64,000 bases of DNA from JBMOKU01 sp049324315 (GTDB taxonomy: Bacteria; Bacillota; Clostridia; Peptostreptococcales; Thermotaleaceae). The stretch is from positions 13,444-77,443 of the forward strand of contig JBMOKU010000035.1 of assembly GCA_049324315.1 (NCBI GenBank), read 5' to 3'. Of this stretch, positions 51,663-59,241 are shown in pieces; within the stretch, counting starts at the first letter, position 1; each line of letters begins with the position of its first letter. The notes beneath the pieces are model-generated. The model saw only the letters and a program-made list of their open reading frames with translations. It did no database searches and was not told where the DNA came from. Both the position numbers and the translations under genes were made by a program.

Positions 51663-52649
51663 ATGTCAATCAATTATGCAATTTTAGGGATACTAAGCTA
51701 TAAGTCAATGACAGGATACGATTTAAAAAAGATTATTCAAGACTCTGCTTTTATGCATTGGTCAGGAAATAACAACCAAATATATAAATCACTAACAGAG
51801 CTGCTTGATAAAGGTTTAGTAGCAAATGTAGTCAAGCATCAGGAAAGTTCCCCGACAAAAAAAATCTATACAATAACCAGTGAAGGACTTGCTGCTTTAA
51901 AAGAATGGGTTCTTTCTCCATCTGAGCCCAGTGAAATAAAAAAGCCTTTTCTTGTTCAGCTTGCATGGTCCAAACAACTCAATACCAGTGAATTGAACAT
52001 GCTGCTTGATGGATATGAAAATCAAGTTAAGATGCAGTTGTTAATGGGGCAAAGCAATAAAAAGGATACAAATTTTTTACCGGACAGAACTGCCCTGGAA
52101 GCAACAATATGGAGTTTTATCAACAATAATATTCGAAGAACATATGAAAATGAACTGGAATGGATTCAAGACCTGCGAAATGCTATAGCCAGTATTTCTA
52201 ATGAAAACGATGTAGCTGAAAATGTAAATACGAAAGTGACCGGTCAGGAAGAAAAAAGCGACGGAATAATGAAGTATACTGTAAACCGCAATAATAAAAT
52301 AAGTTATGTTCATTTTAATGATTCAGAAACTAAACTTGAAACAGAAAGAAATATTTTAGACATCATTACTGCATTAGCAGAAAATGATACACAATTTGTT
52401 TTGTTTGATAGTGAAACACTTTCCAAGGACTTTCTTGAACTAAAAAAAGAATTGGTTGGAACTTTGCTTCAAAAATTTGCGATGTATCATATTAAATCTG
52501 CAATTGTTATCAAAGATGTGAATAGCTTGAAAAGTGAATTTAGAGATTCAATCGCTGAAAGCAGAAAACATGATGTTCTTAGATTGTTTACAAATATTGC
52601 AGATGCAGAAAAATGGTTTTTGAGCTTAAAGCAAAAGGGGGAATTTTAA
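51663..52649 (+). CDS. PadR family regulator fused to DUF4180
   Basis: A 328-residue protein. The N-terminal winged HTH (about 1-85, INYAILGILSYKSMTGYDLK) is PadR-type, followed by the PadR C-terminal helical region. The last 110 residues (about 215-328, KISYVHFNDSETK to the end) match DUF4180, a family otherwise seen as stand-alone proteins. It likely represses its own promoter through the tandem palindromes. The next gene starts at the next base. Start ATG at 51663 behind AAAGGAGG. Confidence 0.8.
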   Translation: MSINYAILGILSYKSMTGYDLKKIIQDSAFMHWSGNNNQIYKSLTELLDKGLVANVVKHQESSPTKKIYTITSEGLAALKEWVLSPSEPSEIKKPFLVQLAWSKQLNTSELNMLLDGYENQVKMQLLMGQSNKKDTNFLPDRTALEATIWSFINNNIRRTYENELEWIQDLRNAIASISNENDVAENVNTKVTGQEEKSDGIMKYTVNRNNKISYVHFNDSETKLETERNILDIITALAENDTQFVLFDSETLSKDFLELKKELVGTLLQKFAMYHIKSAIVIKDVNSLKSEFRDSIAESRKHDVLRLFTNIADAEKWFLSLKQKGEF

Positions 52650-53489
52650 ATGAAAAATAAAAAAGCATTCAAAACACAGCAATGCAGGGATGAAGTAATC
52701 AAATATTCTGATATGCTTCTTGAAAAACTGACAATACCATATGAAAGATTAAATATAAACACTCGCCATGGCAACACATTTTGTTTAGCTGCCGGGGATA
52801 TTTCCGCACCACCGATGGTTTTGCTGCATGGGAGCAGTATGAACTCATGTATGTGGGTAAGTGATATTTTAAAGTATTATAAAAAATATCGTGTGTATGC
52901 CCTTGATATGCCCGGTGAACCAGGGAGAAGTGATGAGAGGCAGCTTTCATTTACCACATCGGATTTTGATGATTGGCTATATGACGTATTCAATGGGCTA
53001 TCAATAAGCAAGGCAGTTGTGATAGGAGCATCTTTAGGTGCTTGGCTGGCGGCTAAATTTGCTATAAGGTATCCGGACAAAATAGATAAATTAGTTTTAA
53101 TATGTCCAGCTGGCATAGGCACTCAAAATAAAAAAATTATATTTACAGCGATGTTTTATATGCTTCTTGGTGAAAAGGGTATAAGAAAGTTGTTCAAAAT
53201 TATTAACGGCAATGTTGATATGCCTGAAATAATATTAAAATTTCAAATATTAATAGGGAAAAATTTCAATACCAGGCGAGAACCTATACCGATTTTTAGT
53301 GATGAAGATCTGAGACGTCTGACTATGCAGGTGTTCTTATTTGTTGGGGCAAAAGATATAATGCTGCATTCTATGGAGACTGTTGACCGAATGAAAAAAC
53401 TTGTTCCAAATGCTAGAATCAATATTTTGCCTGAAGGAGGGCACAGTTTAATAAATCTTACTGATACAATATTTGAACAAATAAAGTGA
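52650..53489 (+). CDS. Alpha/beta hydrolase
   Basis: A 279-residue alpha/beta hydrolase. The oxyanion block is VLLHGSSMNS, the nucleophile elbow is VIGASLGAW (GxSxG), and the distal His is in EGGHSLINL; an acid is in GAKDIML. It is translated directly after the PadR gene with no spacer (ribosome site AAAGGGGGAA inside the upstream gene) and is a plausible target or partner of that regulator. Substrate unknown. Confidence 0.87.
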   Translation: MKNKKAFKTQQCRDEVIKYSDMLLEKLTIPYERLNINTRHGNTFCLAAGDISAPPMVLLHGSSMNSCMWVSDILKYYKKYRVYALDMPGEPGRSDERQLSFTTSDFDDWLYDVFNGLSISKAVVIGASLGAWLAAKFAIRYPDKIDKLVLICPAGIGTQNKKIIFTAMFYMLLGEKGIRKLFKIINGNVDMPEIILKFQILIGKNFNTRREPIPIFSDEDLRRLTMQVFLFVGAKDIMLHSMETVDRMKKLVPNARINILPEGGHSLINLTDTIFEQIK

Positions 53490-53554
53490 GAAGGGGATAC
53501 TTAAATAATGAAACACACTATTTTAGGGAAAAACGATTCCATTGTATATATTTT

Positions 53555-53659
53555 ATGAACGGCAAGAAAAATGGAACTTGGGCAAGATATGATAAGAATG
53601 ACAAACTGGAGTATTTGGAGACTTTTAAAGACGATAAATTAGTGAAGAAAAAAGTATGA
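53555..53659 (+). pseudogene. Relic of a MORN/YwqK-like repeat protein
   Basis: An open frame of 34 codons reading MNGKKNGTWARYDKNDKLEY and ending KDDKLVKKKV. The NGKKNGxW...Y pattern is the MORN/YwqK antitoxin-like repeat. It lacks a convincing ribosome site and the rest of a repeat array, so it is probably the 3' remnant of a longer gene. Confidence 0.45.
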
Positions 53660-53803
53660 AGTTAATAATGCCGTGCCAGAAGATAAGGGATATATTACCA
53701 ATACTATCTTGATGCATGTAGCGTGTGCCGTGAAGATAGAGCGAAAGTAAGGTGATATCAGAGATTCAGTAGAATTTTAGTTAAAATTGAAATGTGTTTG
53801 ATA

Positions 53804-53836
53804 TTCCCTCGGACTAATGTTTTGAGGGAATTTTTA
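53804..53836 (+). terminator. Terminator in right repeat
   Basis: TTCCCTC (53804-53810) pairs with GAGGGAA (53824-53830), followed by TTTTT. Confidence 0.75.
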
Positions 53837-53908
53837 TTGAAGGATTTGTACTTTACGTACAAATAAACAAATACGCGGAAAGGATAGAAGATTTGTGTAT
53901 TTGAATGA
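53804..53908. repeat. Diverged direct repeat, right copy
   Basis: Counterpart of 51338-51443; both carry the same terminator core and the AAATAAAC(A/T)AAT(A/G)CGCG stretch in the same order. Confidence 0.6.
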
Positions 53909-54014
53909 TGGATTTTCCATATTGATAGAATCTATTAATATTTAACCTATGAATATACACAAGTCTAAACATGAAAGCATATTATAATTTAAAATACATG
54001 TAAGAGGTGGATTC

Positions 54015-54818
54015 ATGGACTATTGTAATTATGAAGCTGTTGCTCGGTTTGAGAATGGATTTTGGCTGCAGATTTTATCGGATTATGCTCAATTTTCCTT
54101 GGACTATTTACCTTCAACTGAGCAGGAGGACGTATATACATCCAAATATTTCATAAGCGTATATAGCAAACTATTAGAAAAAGCACGGGAAATACCACAA
54201 AGTACAAAACAAGTTGAATTGTCCAATATGGCTTTTAAATATGCAACCGAGTCGAAAAATTTCGCGCTAAGTTTATTACGGAAAAGCTTAATAGGAAAAA
54301 CACAAATAATGTTGACTCCAACTCTTCTCAATCACATAGTCAATGAAATAGATATGTATTTGTTCATACTGAAATACCTTAGGTTCGGGCAAATTCCTCC
54401 GATTTTTCATCCTCTTGAGTATCATAAGTTTTGGCTGCTTGACGCAATTGGCCATGCCGATATGATAAGACTCGGTTTAGATGAAGTCGAAAAAAAACTA
54501 ATTCAGAATACTGAGGAATTCAGAAAACGTTTTTTAGAACTATATGAAAAAGCTTTAGAATTATGTGGATATACGAGAACAAATTTACTTCAATTTCCCG
54601 CACTTCGTGCATTAAATAAAGAAGTTGAACATGTGATAAAGGACTTTATGGAGTTTTTAGAAGAATTAGAGGAGAAGAAACGGAATCATGAGATTTTGGC
54701 AACATTCTCATTTTTAGTACCAGAGCATATGCTGCGTGAAGAATGTTATTACCTTACCAAATTAGCACAGGTATCTGAAATTAAAAAACCCGATTGCAGT
54801 CCTATAAGATCATATTGA
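54015..54818 (+). CDS. DUF2935 domain protein
   Basis: A 267-residue, mostly helical protein of the DUF2935 family, known from Bacillus and Clostridium. It has two four-helix-bundle-like halves: residues about 8-125 with FENGFWLQILSDYAQFSLDY, and about 130-265 with FHPLEYHKFWLLDAIGHADM. Acidic and His residues recur at bundle-facing positions, compatible with metal binding, but function is unknown. The ATG follows AAGAGGTGG. Confidence 0.72.
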   Translation: MDYCNYEAVARFENGFWLQILSDYAQFSLDYLPSTEQEDVYTSKYFISVYSKLLEKAREIPQSTKQVELSNMAFKYATESKNFALSLLRKSLIGKTQIMLTPTLLNHIVNEIDMYLFILKYLRFGQIPPIFHPLEYHKFWLLDAIGHADMIRLGLDEVEKKLIQNTEEFRKRFLELYEKALELCGYTRTNLLQFPALRALNKEVEHVIKDFMEFLEELEEKKRNHEILATFSFLVPEHMLREECYYLTKLAQVSEIKKPDCSPIRSY

Positions 54819-54839
54819 AGTGAATAAAATTCAGATAAT

Positions 54840-54929
54840 TTAATTGCCATATTTTTTTATTAGTTTACTGTAAAAAAAGATTACAATTCCAAGAGCAATC
54901 ATGCATAGGATAAAAGTAGGTATACTCAT
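54840..54929 (-). CDS. 29-residue membrane peptide, coupled to the CBO0543-like gene
   Basis: A short frame, MSIPTFILCMIALGIVIFFY and onward, forming one membrane helix followed by a basic tail (SKLIKKYGN). Its ATG overlaps the TGA stop of the upstream gene in an ATGA arrangement, and AAAGGCAGG lies 8 bases before it, so translational coupling is likely. Not recognised. Confidence 0.55.
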   Translation of the reverse strand: MSIPTFILCMIALGIVIFFYSKLIKKYGN

Positions 54930-55381
54930 TCAATAGGCCTGCCTTTCTTTAAAAAAACTATTGAAAACCAACTGAGCGTTATCAATGATAAAATATTTAT
55001 TTGTATACTTCCATAGGGTATCCAGTTTATATACTTCAGTCCTCCCGTTTTGATTAAAGTATACTCTTCTATATAAAAAGCAACGGAATAGAAAAGAACA
55101 TGTATGACCTGGGCCCACTTTTTTTGAGGAATTGTCATGGAAAATAGCATACCGACGACAAAAGCAGGACCCAATGTAAAAAAAATAGAGGAACCGAATA
55201 TAGAAATAATAGGATTAGTAATCTTATAAAACCCCATATGTATTGCAAAAGTATCGATAGATAGATGAAGAATCATTGAAAGTATACCACACCAAACATT
55301 TACCTTGAATTCTTTCCACTTCAATCCGCCTAGTAGAATGAAAACTATCCAAACAATAATAAAACGTATGATCCATTCCAT
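54926..55381 (-). CDS. CBO0543-like membrane protein
   Basis: A 151-residue membrane protein with five hydrophobic segments. The pattern FYKITNPIISIFGSSIFFTL and EEYTLIKTGGLKYINW resembles the CBO0543 family of small Firmicutes membrane proteins, function unknown. The start is ATG at 55381, behind GGGAGG; the longer frame starting at 55423 adds a stretch without a ribosome site. It overlaps the next peptide by four bases. Confidence 0.6.
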   Translation of the reverse strand: MEWIIRFIIVWIVFILLGGLKWKEFKVNVWCGILSMILHLSIDTFAIHMGFYKITNPIISIFGSSIFFTLGPAFVVGMLFSMTIPQKKWAQVIHVLFYSVAFYIEEYTLIKTGGLKYINWIPYGSIQINILSLITLSWFSIVFLKKGRPIE

Positions 55382-55450
55382 GATATAAATCCTCCCTTTG
55401 AATATGTATAATAGTATGTTCAAGGAAAAAAGGCTTTATACGATTATTCC

Positions 55451-55683
55451 TTAAGCTATGAACCTAAATAGTTCTTCGCTCGCCTGGCTATAGGGGGCGT
55501 AGCTTAAGGCAAAATAAACATTCCGTGTTCCCCTATCTTAATTTCGAGGGTATAGGGTAGCATAACAAGCTGGAGTTTTTCTATTTGTAAGCTTTACGAG
55601 CGCAATAGGTTAATTTAATGAGTTATGAGGATATGGTGATCTGAAGCTATGGGCAAAATAAGCTCATAGCTTAAATTTTTTTG
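55451..55683 (+). ncRNA. Candidate structured non-coding RNA
   Basis: TTAAGCTATGA (55451-55461) pairs perfectly with TCATAGCTTAA (55664-55674), and the latter also pairs locally with AAGCTATG (55644-55651) followed by a T-run, forming a terminator. Inside are CCCTAT/ATAGGG (55531-55557) and GCTA/TAGC (55487-55503) stems. No coding frame of note is present. It lies in a divergent spacer. I do not recognise a known RNA class. Confidence 0.35.
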
Positions 55684-55829
55684 TTTATCATCAAAGATGA
55701 AAATTCTGCAAATTATATTAGAAAGCTTATTTTGATTACAAAAAGTTGCAATATCGTATAGGTTAAAACTATTTGTAGTATCTTCAGCTAGTAAGAGATG
55801 AATTTCGGAAGAATATTATGAAAGTAATT

Positions 55830-55870
55830 AATGTAATAGTTGACACACGAACACATATTACATTATAATA
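55830..55870 (+). promoter_or_regulatory. Strong promoter inside a 10-base inverted repeat
   Basis: TTGACA (55841-55846), 18-base spacer, TATAAT (55865-55870). TAATGTAATA (55830-55839) and TATTACATTA (55857-55866) are perfect inverted repeats flanking the -35 and overlapping the -10. Likely operator for the two flavin-reductase genes, about 145 bases downstream. Confidence 0.6.
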
Positions 55871-56016
55871 AAGATGCAATAAATATTTATTGAAAGTATT
55901 CACTTCTTTTGCAGAGTGTGGTGAATTAAGTATGCGGTATGACAAATACTGCAGTCCCGCCTGCAGGAACAGATCAAAAGTTCAGAAATGCATGACAATA
56001 GAGAGGATGATGAAAA

Positions 56017-56556
56017 GTGAAAGTACTGATATTAAACGGAAACCCGAAAATAGAGTATAAAGAATTTGATTTATATGTAAAAGATCTGAAGCACTCATTG
56101 GAAAGTAAAGAGCATGAAACAAAACTTATTATGCTGCGCAGCTTTCAGCTGCATGATTGCATCGGGTGCTATACCTGCTGGCTGAAAACGCCAGGGATAT
56201 GTTGCTTTAATGATGGTATAGACGAGATTATAAAGGAATATTTAGCGGCGGATATTGTGATTTACGCTTCACCTGTAATCATGAACTATATCAGTGCTCT
56301 GCTAAAACGTGTAAATGATAGAATGCTGCCGGTGGTGCATCCGTTCCTAACGCTAAAGGAAGACCGAATGACCCATTTGTCCCGCTATAGTCATTATCCG
56401 AAGTCAGTTTTTCTTTTGGATAAGCCTGGAAGTTCAGATGGGGGAAGCTCAGATTTTATTGAAAGAATTTATAGGAGTTCACAAAGGGACGTGCCTAAAA
56501 TATTGAATACAAAACAAGATGTGGAGGAAATATGCAATGAAATTATTAATTATTAA
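56017..56556 (+). CDS. NADPH-dependent FMN reductase-like protein
   Basis: A 179-residue flavodoxin-like protein. The FMN phosphate loop is LILNGNPK, and CIGCYTCWLKTPG supplies the CxxCxxC-like cysteines found in iron-sulfur flavoproteins of anaerobes. ASPVIMNYISALLK forms the flavin-side segment. The start is GTG at 56017. The next gene overlaps by 20 bases, so the two flavoproteins are translated together. Confidence 0.8.
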   Translation: MKVLILNGNPKIEYKEFDLYVKDLKHSLESKEHETKLIMLRSFQLHDCIGCYTCWLKTPGICCFNDGIDEIIKEYLAADIVIYASPVIMNYISALLKRVNDRMLPVVHPFLTLKEDRMTHLSRYSHYPKSVFLLDKPGSSDGGSSDFIERIYRSSQRDVPKILNTKQDVEEICNEIINY

Positions 56557-57199
56557 CGGATCCCCAAAACCGGGAAAAAATAATACGGCAGTTTTGCTTG
56601 AAAGATTTATTGATGGTTTCAAAGAAACTGAAGGCAATGAAGTTGAAATATTTCGGATGAATAATGAACAAGCATACAAAGAGGCTGCTTTGCGCTTCGA
56701 AGCAGCAGCGGCTGTGTTAATAGCTTTCCCCCTTTACAGTTATGCAATGCCCGCGGGGATAAAAACCTTTATTGAAGAGCTAGAACCGCTTTTAGGGAAG
56801 TGTCATGGTAAAAAGGTTGGCTTTCTTGTTCAATATGGTTTCGTAGAGGCTGCACATGCCCGACCCCTTGAAATGTACCTGGAGCATGTATCAAAGATGC
56901 TGTGCTGCGATTATCTGGGAACCATTATAAAAGGTGGTTGTGACAACCTGGCGAAAAGTGAGAATGGAAATAGGAAAATACGAATGGGCGCTTATGAAAT
57001 AGGAAAAACCTTTGGAGCAACGGGGTATTTCGATAAAGAGCAGATAGATGCGTACGCTGCTCCTGAGGTACAGAAAAAGCGGAATGGTTTTTTATTAAAA
57101 TTCATATTAAAAATAGTAAATAAAGTCTACTGGGAAAAATCCTTTAAAAAGAATGGCGTAACCTATGAAAGCAGTTTTGCAAAACCCTATGGGGATTGA
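56537..57199 (+). CDS. NAD(P)H-dependent oxidoreductase / flavodoxin fold
   Basis: A 220-residue flavodoxin-fold protein opening LLIINGSPKPGKNN, with AFPLYSYAMPAGIKTFIEEL in the flavin-binding region. It lacks the CxxC motif of its partner. The start is the ATG at 56537 with GGAGG seven to ten bases before it, overlapping the stop of the previous gene. A role as a flavin/quinone reductase is likely; substrate not known. Confidence 0.82.
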   Translation: MKLLIINGSPKPGKNNTAVLLERFIDGFKETEGNEVEIFRMNNEQAYKEAALRFEAAAAVLIAFPLYSYAMPAGIKTFIEELEPLLGKCHGKKVGFLVQYGFVEAAHARPLEMYLEHVSKMLCCDYLGTIIKGGCDNLAKSENGNRKIRMGAYEIGKTFGATGYFDKEQIDAYAAPEVQKKRNGFLLKFILKIVNKVYWEKSFKKNGVTYESSFAKPYGD

Positions 57200-57252
57200 G
57201 CAGATGCAGTTGACTAGAGGTACTCATCAAAAGGAAGAAAGGGGAATGACAG

Positions 57253-57555
57253 ATGAATAAAACAAAGAAAAAAATAAGTATTTCAGTATTTTTAGATGAT
57301 ACGGGGAAAATCGTCCAAATTCCTGTGCCAAACAGGACCAAAATCCCTGTTCTAGCTCATTTGGCCGACAAATTTGAGAAAGAGCGGATTTACAGTGAAA
57401 AAGAGGTCAATGAAATTATAGATGCGTGGCATACTTTTGGAGACTATTTTATATTGAGAAGGTTATTGATCGACTACAAATTCCTTGAACGGACACCTAA
57501 TGGCGCAAAATATTGGGTTGTAAAAAGAGAGGATGAAAAGGAAAGTAGCAAATGA
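57253..57555 (+). CDS. DUF2087 family protein
   Basis: A 100-residue protein that matches DUF2087: RIYSEKEVNEIIDAWHTFGD and FILRRLLIDYKFLERTPNGA, then YWVVK. This domain is a small winged-helix-like unit found alone or at the end of ArsR/MarR-type regulators, so a DNA-binding role is possible. It follows the two flavoprotein genes by 53 bases with a good AAAGGGG site. Confidence 0.82.
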   Translation: MNKTKKKISISVFLDDTGKIVQIPVPNRTKIPVLAHLADKFEKERIYSEKEVNEIIDAWHTFGDYFILRRLLIDYKFLERTPNGAKYWVVKREDEKESSK

Positions 57556-57620
57556 CGGATAGAAAAAAGGAATTAAAGTCGGAGTATAAGAAAGATTGGA
57601 AATAATGGATAACAGATTAA

Positions 57621-57671
57621 GGGACAGGTTTGTCGTCTGACATTAAACTGAACAGACGATAAACCTGTCTC
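57621..57671. repeat. Long hairpin repeat, family C-like, copy 3
   Basis: GGGACAGGTTTGTCGTCTG pairs with CAGACGATAAACCTGTCTC with one mismatch. Its arms show the same kind of layout as the GGGGAC hairpins at 22444 and 23695, but the inner sequence differs. Confidence 0.55.
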
Positions 57672-57956
57672 AGTGTGTTTCCAATGAAGCTAAAGACAAT
57701 GTAGCGAAAATTATAAGTTAGTGGTGAATGATATAGCCAGCATTTCACATAGTCTGACAGAGAATTGTCTGTAAGTTTTATAAGAATCTCATAAATTGAT
57801 CACCAAATGCTCACAATTGTTTGTTATAATAAAACTTATGTTGGGAAAGCATAAAAACATCTGGCAATTTAAGGAATATCAAGTATAATTGTTTTTGTAG
57901 CAGAAAATTAAGAAGCAGAAAAATCAGAGACGTTCTTAACGAAAGGGGATTTTAAT

Positions 57957-58856
57957 TTGTTTAAAAAACTAAGGAAAAGAAGAGGGTATCAAATTTTATT
58001 CGTTGTTCTTTTAGTAGTAGTAATTACAGCTGTGTCTGGTTGCCAAAATCAGAACAAAGAAATCGTAGCCACTGTAGGAGATAAAAATATTACGAAAGAT
58101 GAATTATATCAACGTTTGGTTAAACAAAATGGTGCTCAAGTTTTAGATGCATTAATAACTGAGAAAATTATTGAGTTAGAAGCGCAAAAGCAAAATATTA
58201 AGGTTACTGAAGCCGACTTAGAGAAGGAAATACAGGAAATTAAAGATTATTATGGTGGAGAGGATACTTTTAATCAGGCATTGGCGTCAGCTGGGTATTC
58301 AATAGAGGATGTAAAGAAAGATATGAAAATAAATGTAGAAATAGAAAAATTACTCGAGCCATCTATTACCATAACAGAAGATGAAATGAAACAATATTTT
58401 GATGATAATAAAGAAACATTTGCGCAGCAAGAGCAGGTGAAGGCCAGTCATATTTTAGTTGACAGCGTAGAAAAAGCACAAGAAGTTAAAAAGAAGTTGA
58501 CAGAAGGCAAAGATTTTGCTGAACTTGCAAAAGAATATTCACTAGATACCGGCAATAAAGATCAAGGCGGAGAACTTGGATATATAACAAAAGGACAAAT
58601 GGTACCAGAATTCGAGAATGCAGTTTTTTCAATGAAAGTAGGAGAAATTAGTGATCCAGTTAAAACTGAATTTGGATATCATATTATAAAGGTTGAGGAC
58701 ATCAAACAGGCAAAAGAAGCAAACTATGAAGAAAGCAAAGACAAAATTAAAGATATTTTAATGGGTCAAAAGATTCCAACTGTATATGATACTTGGATAC
58801 AAGAGAAACAAAGTGAATATAAAGTAACGAATTATCTTGAAGAGAATAATAAATAA
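57957..58856 (+). CDS. PrsA-like lipoprotein foldase
   Basis: A 299-residue exported peptidylprolyl isomerase. The signal peptide ends in the lipobox VSGC near residue 24. A SurA-N-like helical region (about 30-150) is followed by a parvulin domain (about 160-255) with KASHILVDSVEKAQEV, GGELGYITKGQMVPEFE and KTEFGYHIIKVED. PrsA helps fold secreted proteins at the membrane surface. The start is TTG at 57957 behind AAAGGGGAT. It shares domain order with the cytoplasmic parvulin at 12392-13150. Confidence 0.9.
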   Translation: MFKKLRKRRGYQILFVVLLVVVITAVSGCQNQNKEIVATVGDKNITKDELYQRLVKQNGAQVLDALITEKIIELEAQKQNIKVTEADLEKEIQEIKDYYGGEDTFNQALASAGYSIEDVKKDMKINVEIEKLLEPSITITEDEMKQYFDDNKETFAQQEQVKASHILVDSVEKAQEVKKKLTEGKDFAELAKEYSLDTGNKDQGGELGYITKGQMVPEFENAVFSMKVGEISDPVKTEFGYHIIKVEDIKQAKEANYEESKDKIKDILMGQKIPTVYDTWIQEKQSEYKVTNYLEENNK

Positions 58857-58867
58857 GGACGACAGAG

Positions 58868-58902
58868 AACCCCTTTTTCCGTTATGAAAAGGGGTTTTTT
58901 AT
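58868..58902 (+). terminator. Rho-independent terminator
   Basis: AACCCCTTTT (58868-58877) pairs with AAAAGGGGTT (58887-58896), then TTTTT. Confidence 0.9.
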
Positions 58903-59077
58903 TTTGTAAATCTTATTTTAATTTGATCTCAAATTTGCAGGAATACTTTTCATTCCTATTGTTGGGTCGGTATAAATGAATTCTAAAGCACTTAAGGCAA
59001 TTCGTATGCTACTTATAAAACAAATTTTTTATTGCTGATTAAATAAATACATCTTGATAAAAAATAATAATCATAAA

Positions 59078-59122
59078 AGTGACGATGGTCACAGTGCGAT
59101 AAGTAAAAAAATGGTATATATT
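59078..59122 (+). promoter_or_regulatory. Fnr/CRP-type box and -10 element of the DUF438 gene
   Basis: AGTGACGATGGTCACA (59078-59093) matches TGTGA-N6-TCACA at 9 of 10 positions. TATATA (59115-59120) places the start near 59127, and the box centre (59085.5) at about -41.5. Both the core GTGA-Y-GAT-R-GTCAC and the distance match the pflB site. Confidence 0.6.
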
Positions 59123-59241
59123 ATGTATGAGAAACATTATCGTTTGAATAGCGATATCAAATAATGCAAGATCACCAATTATTTAAGGCGAGTTACACTT
59201 TAAAACTTATTTAGAAATTAGGAAGAAGGGATGATAAGGAT

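Noticed and set aside
53489..54015. Toxin-antitoxin locus
   Set aside because: Only a 34-codon YwqK-like remnant is present with no toxin gene beside it.
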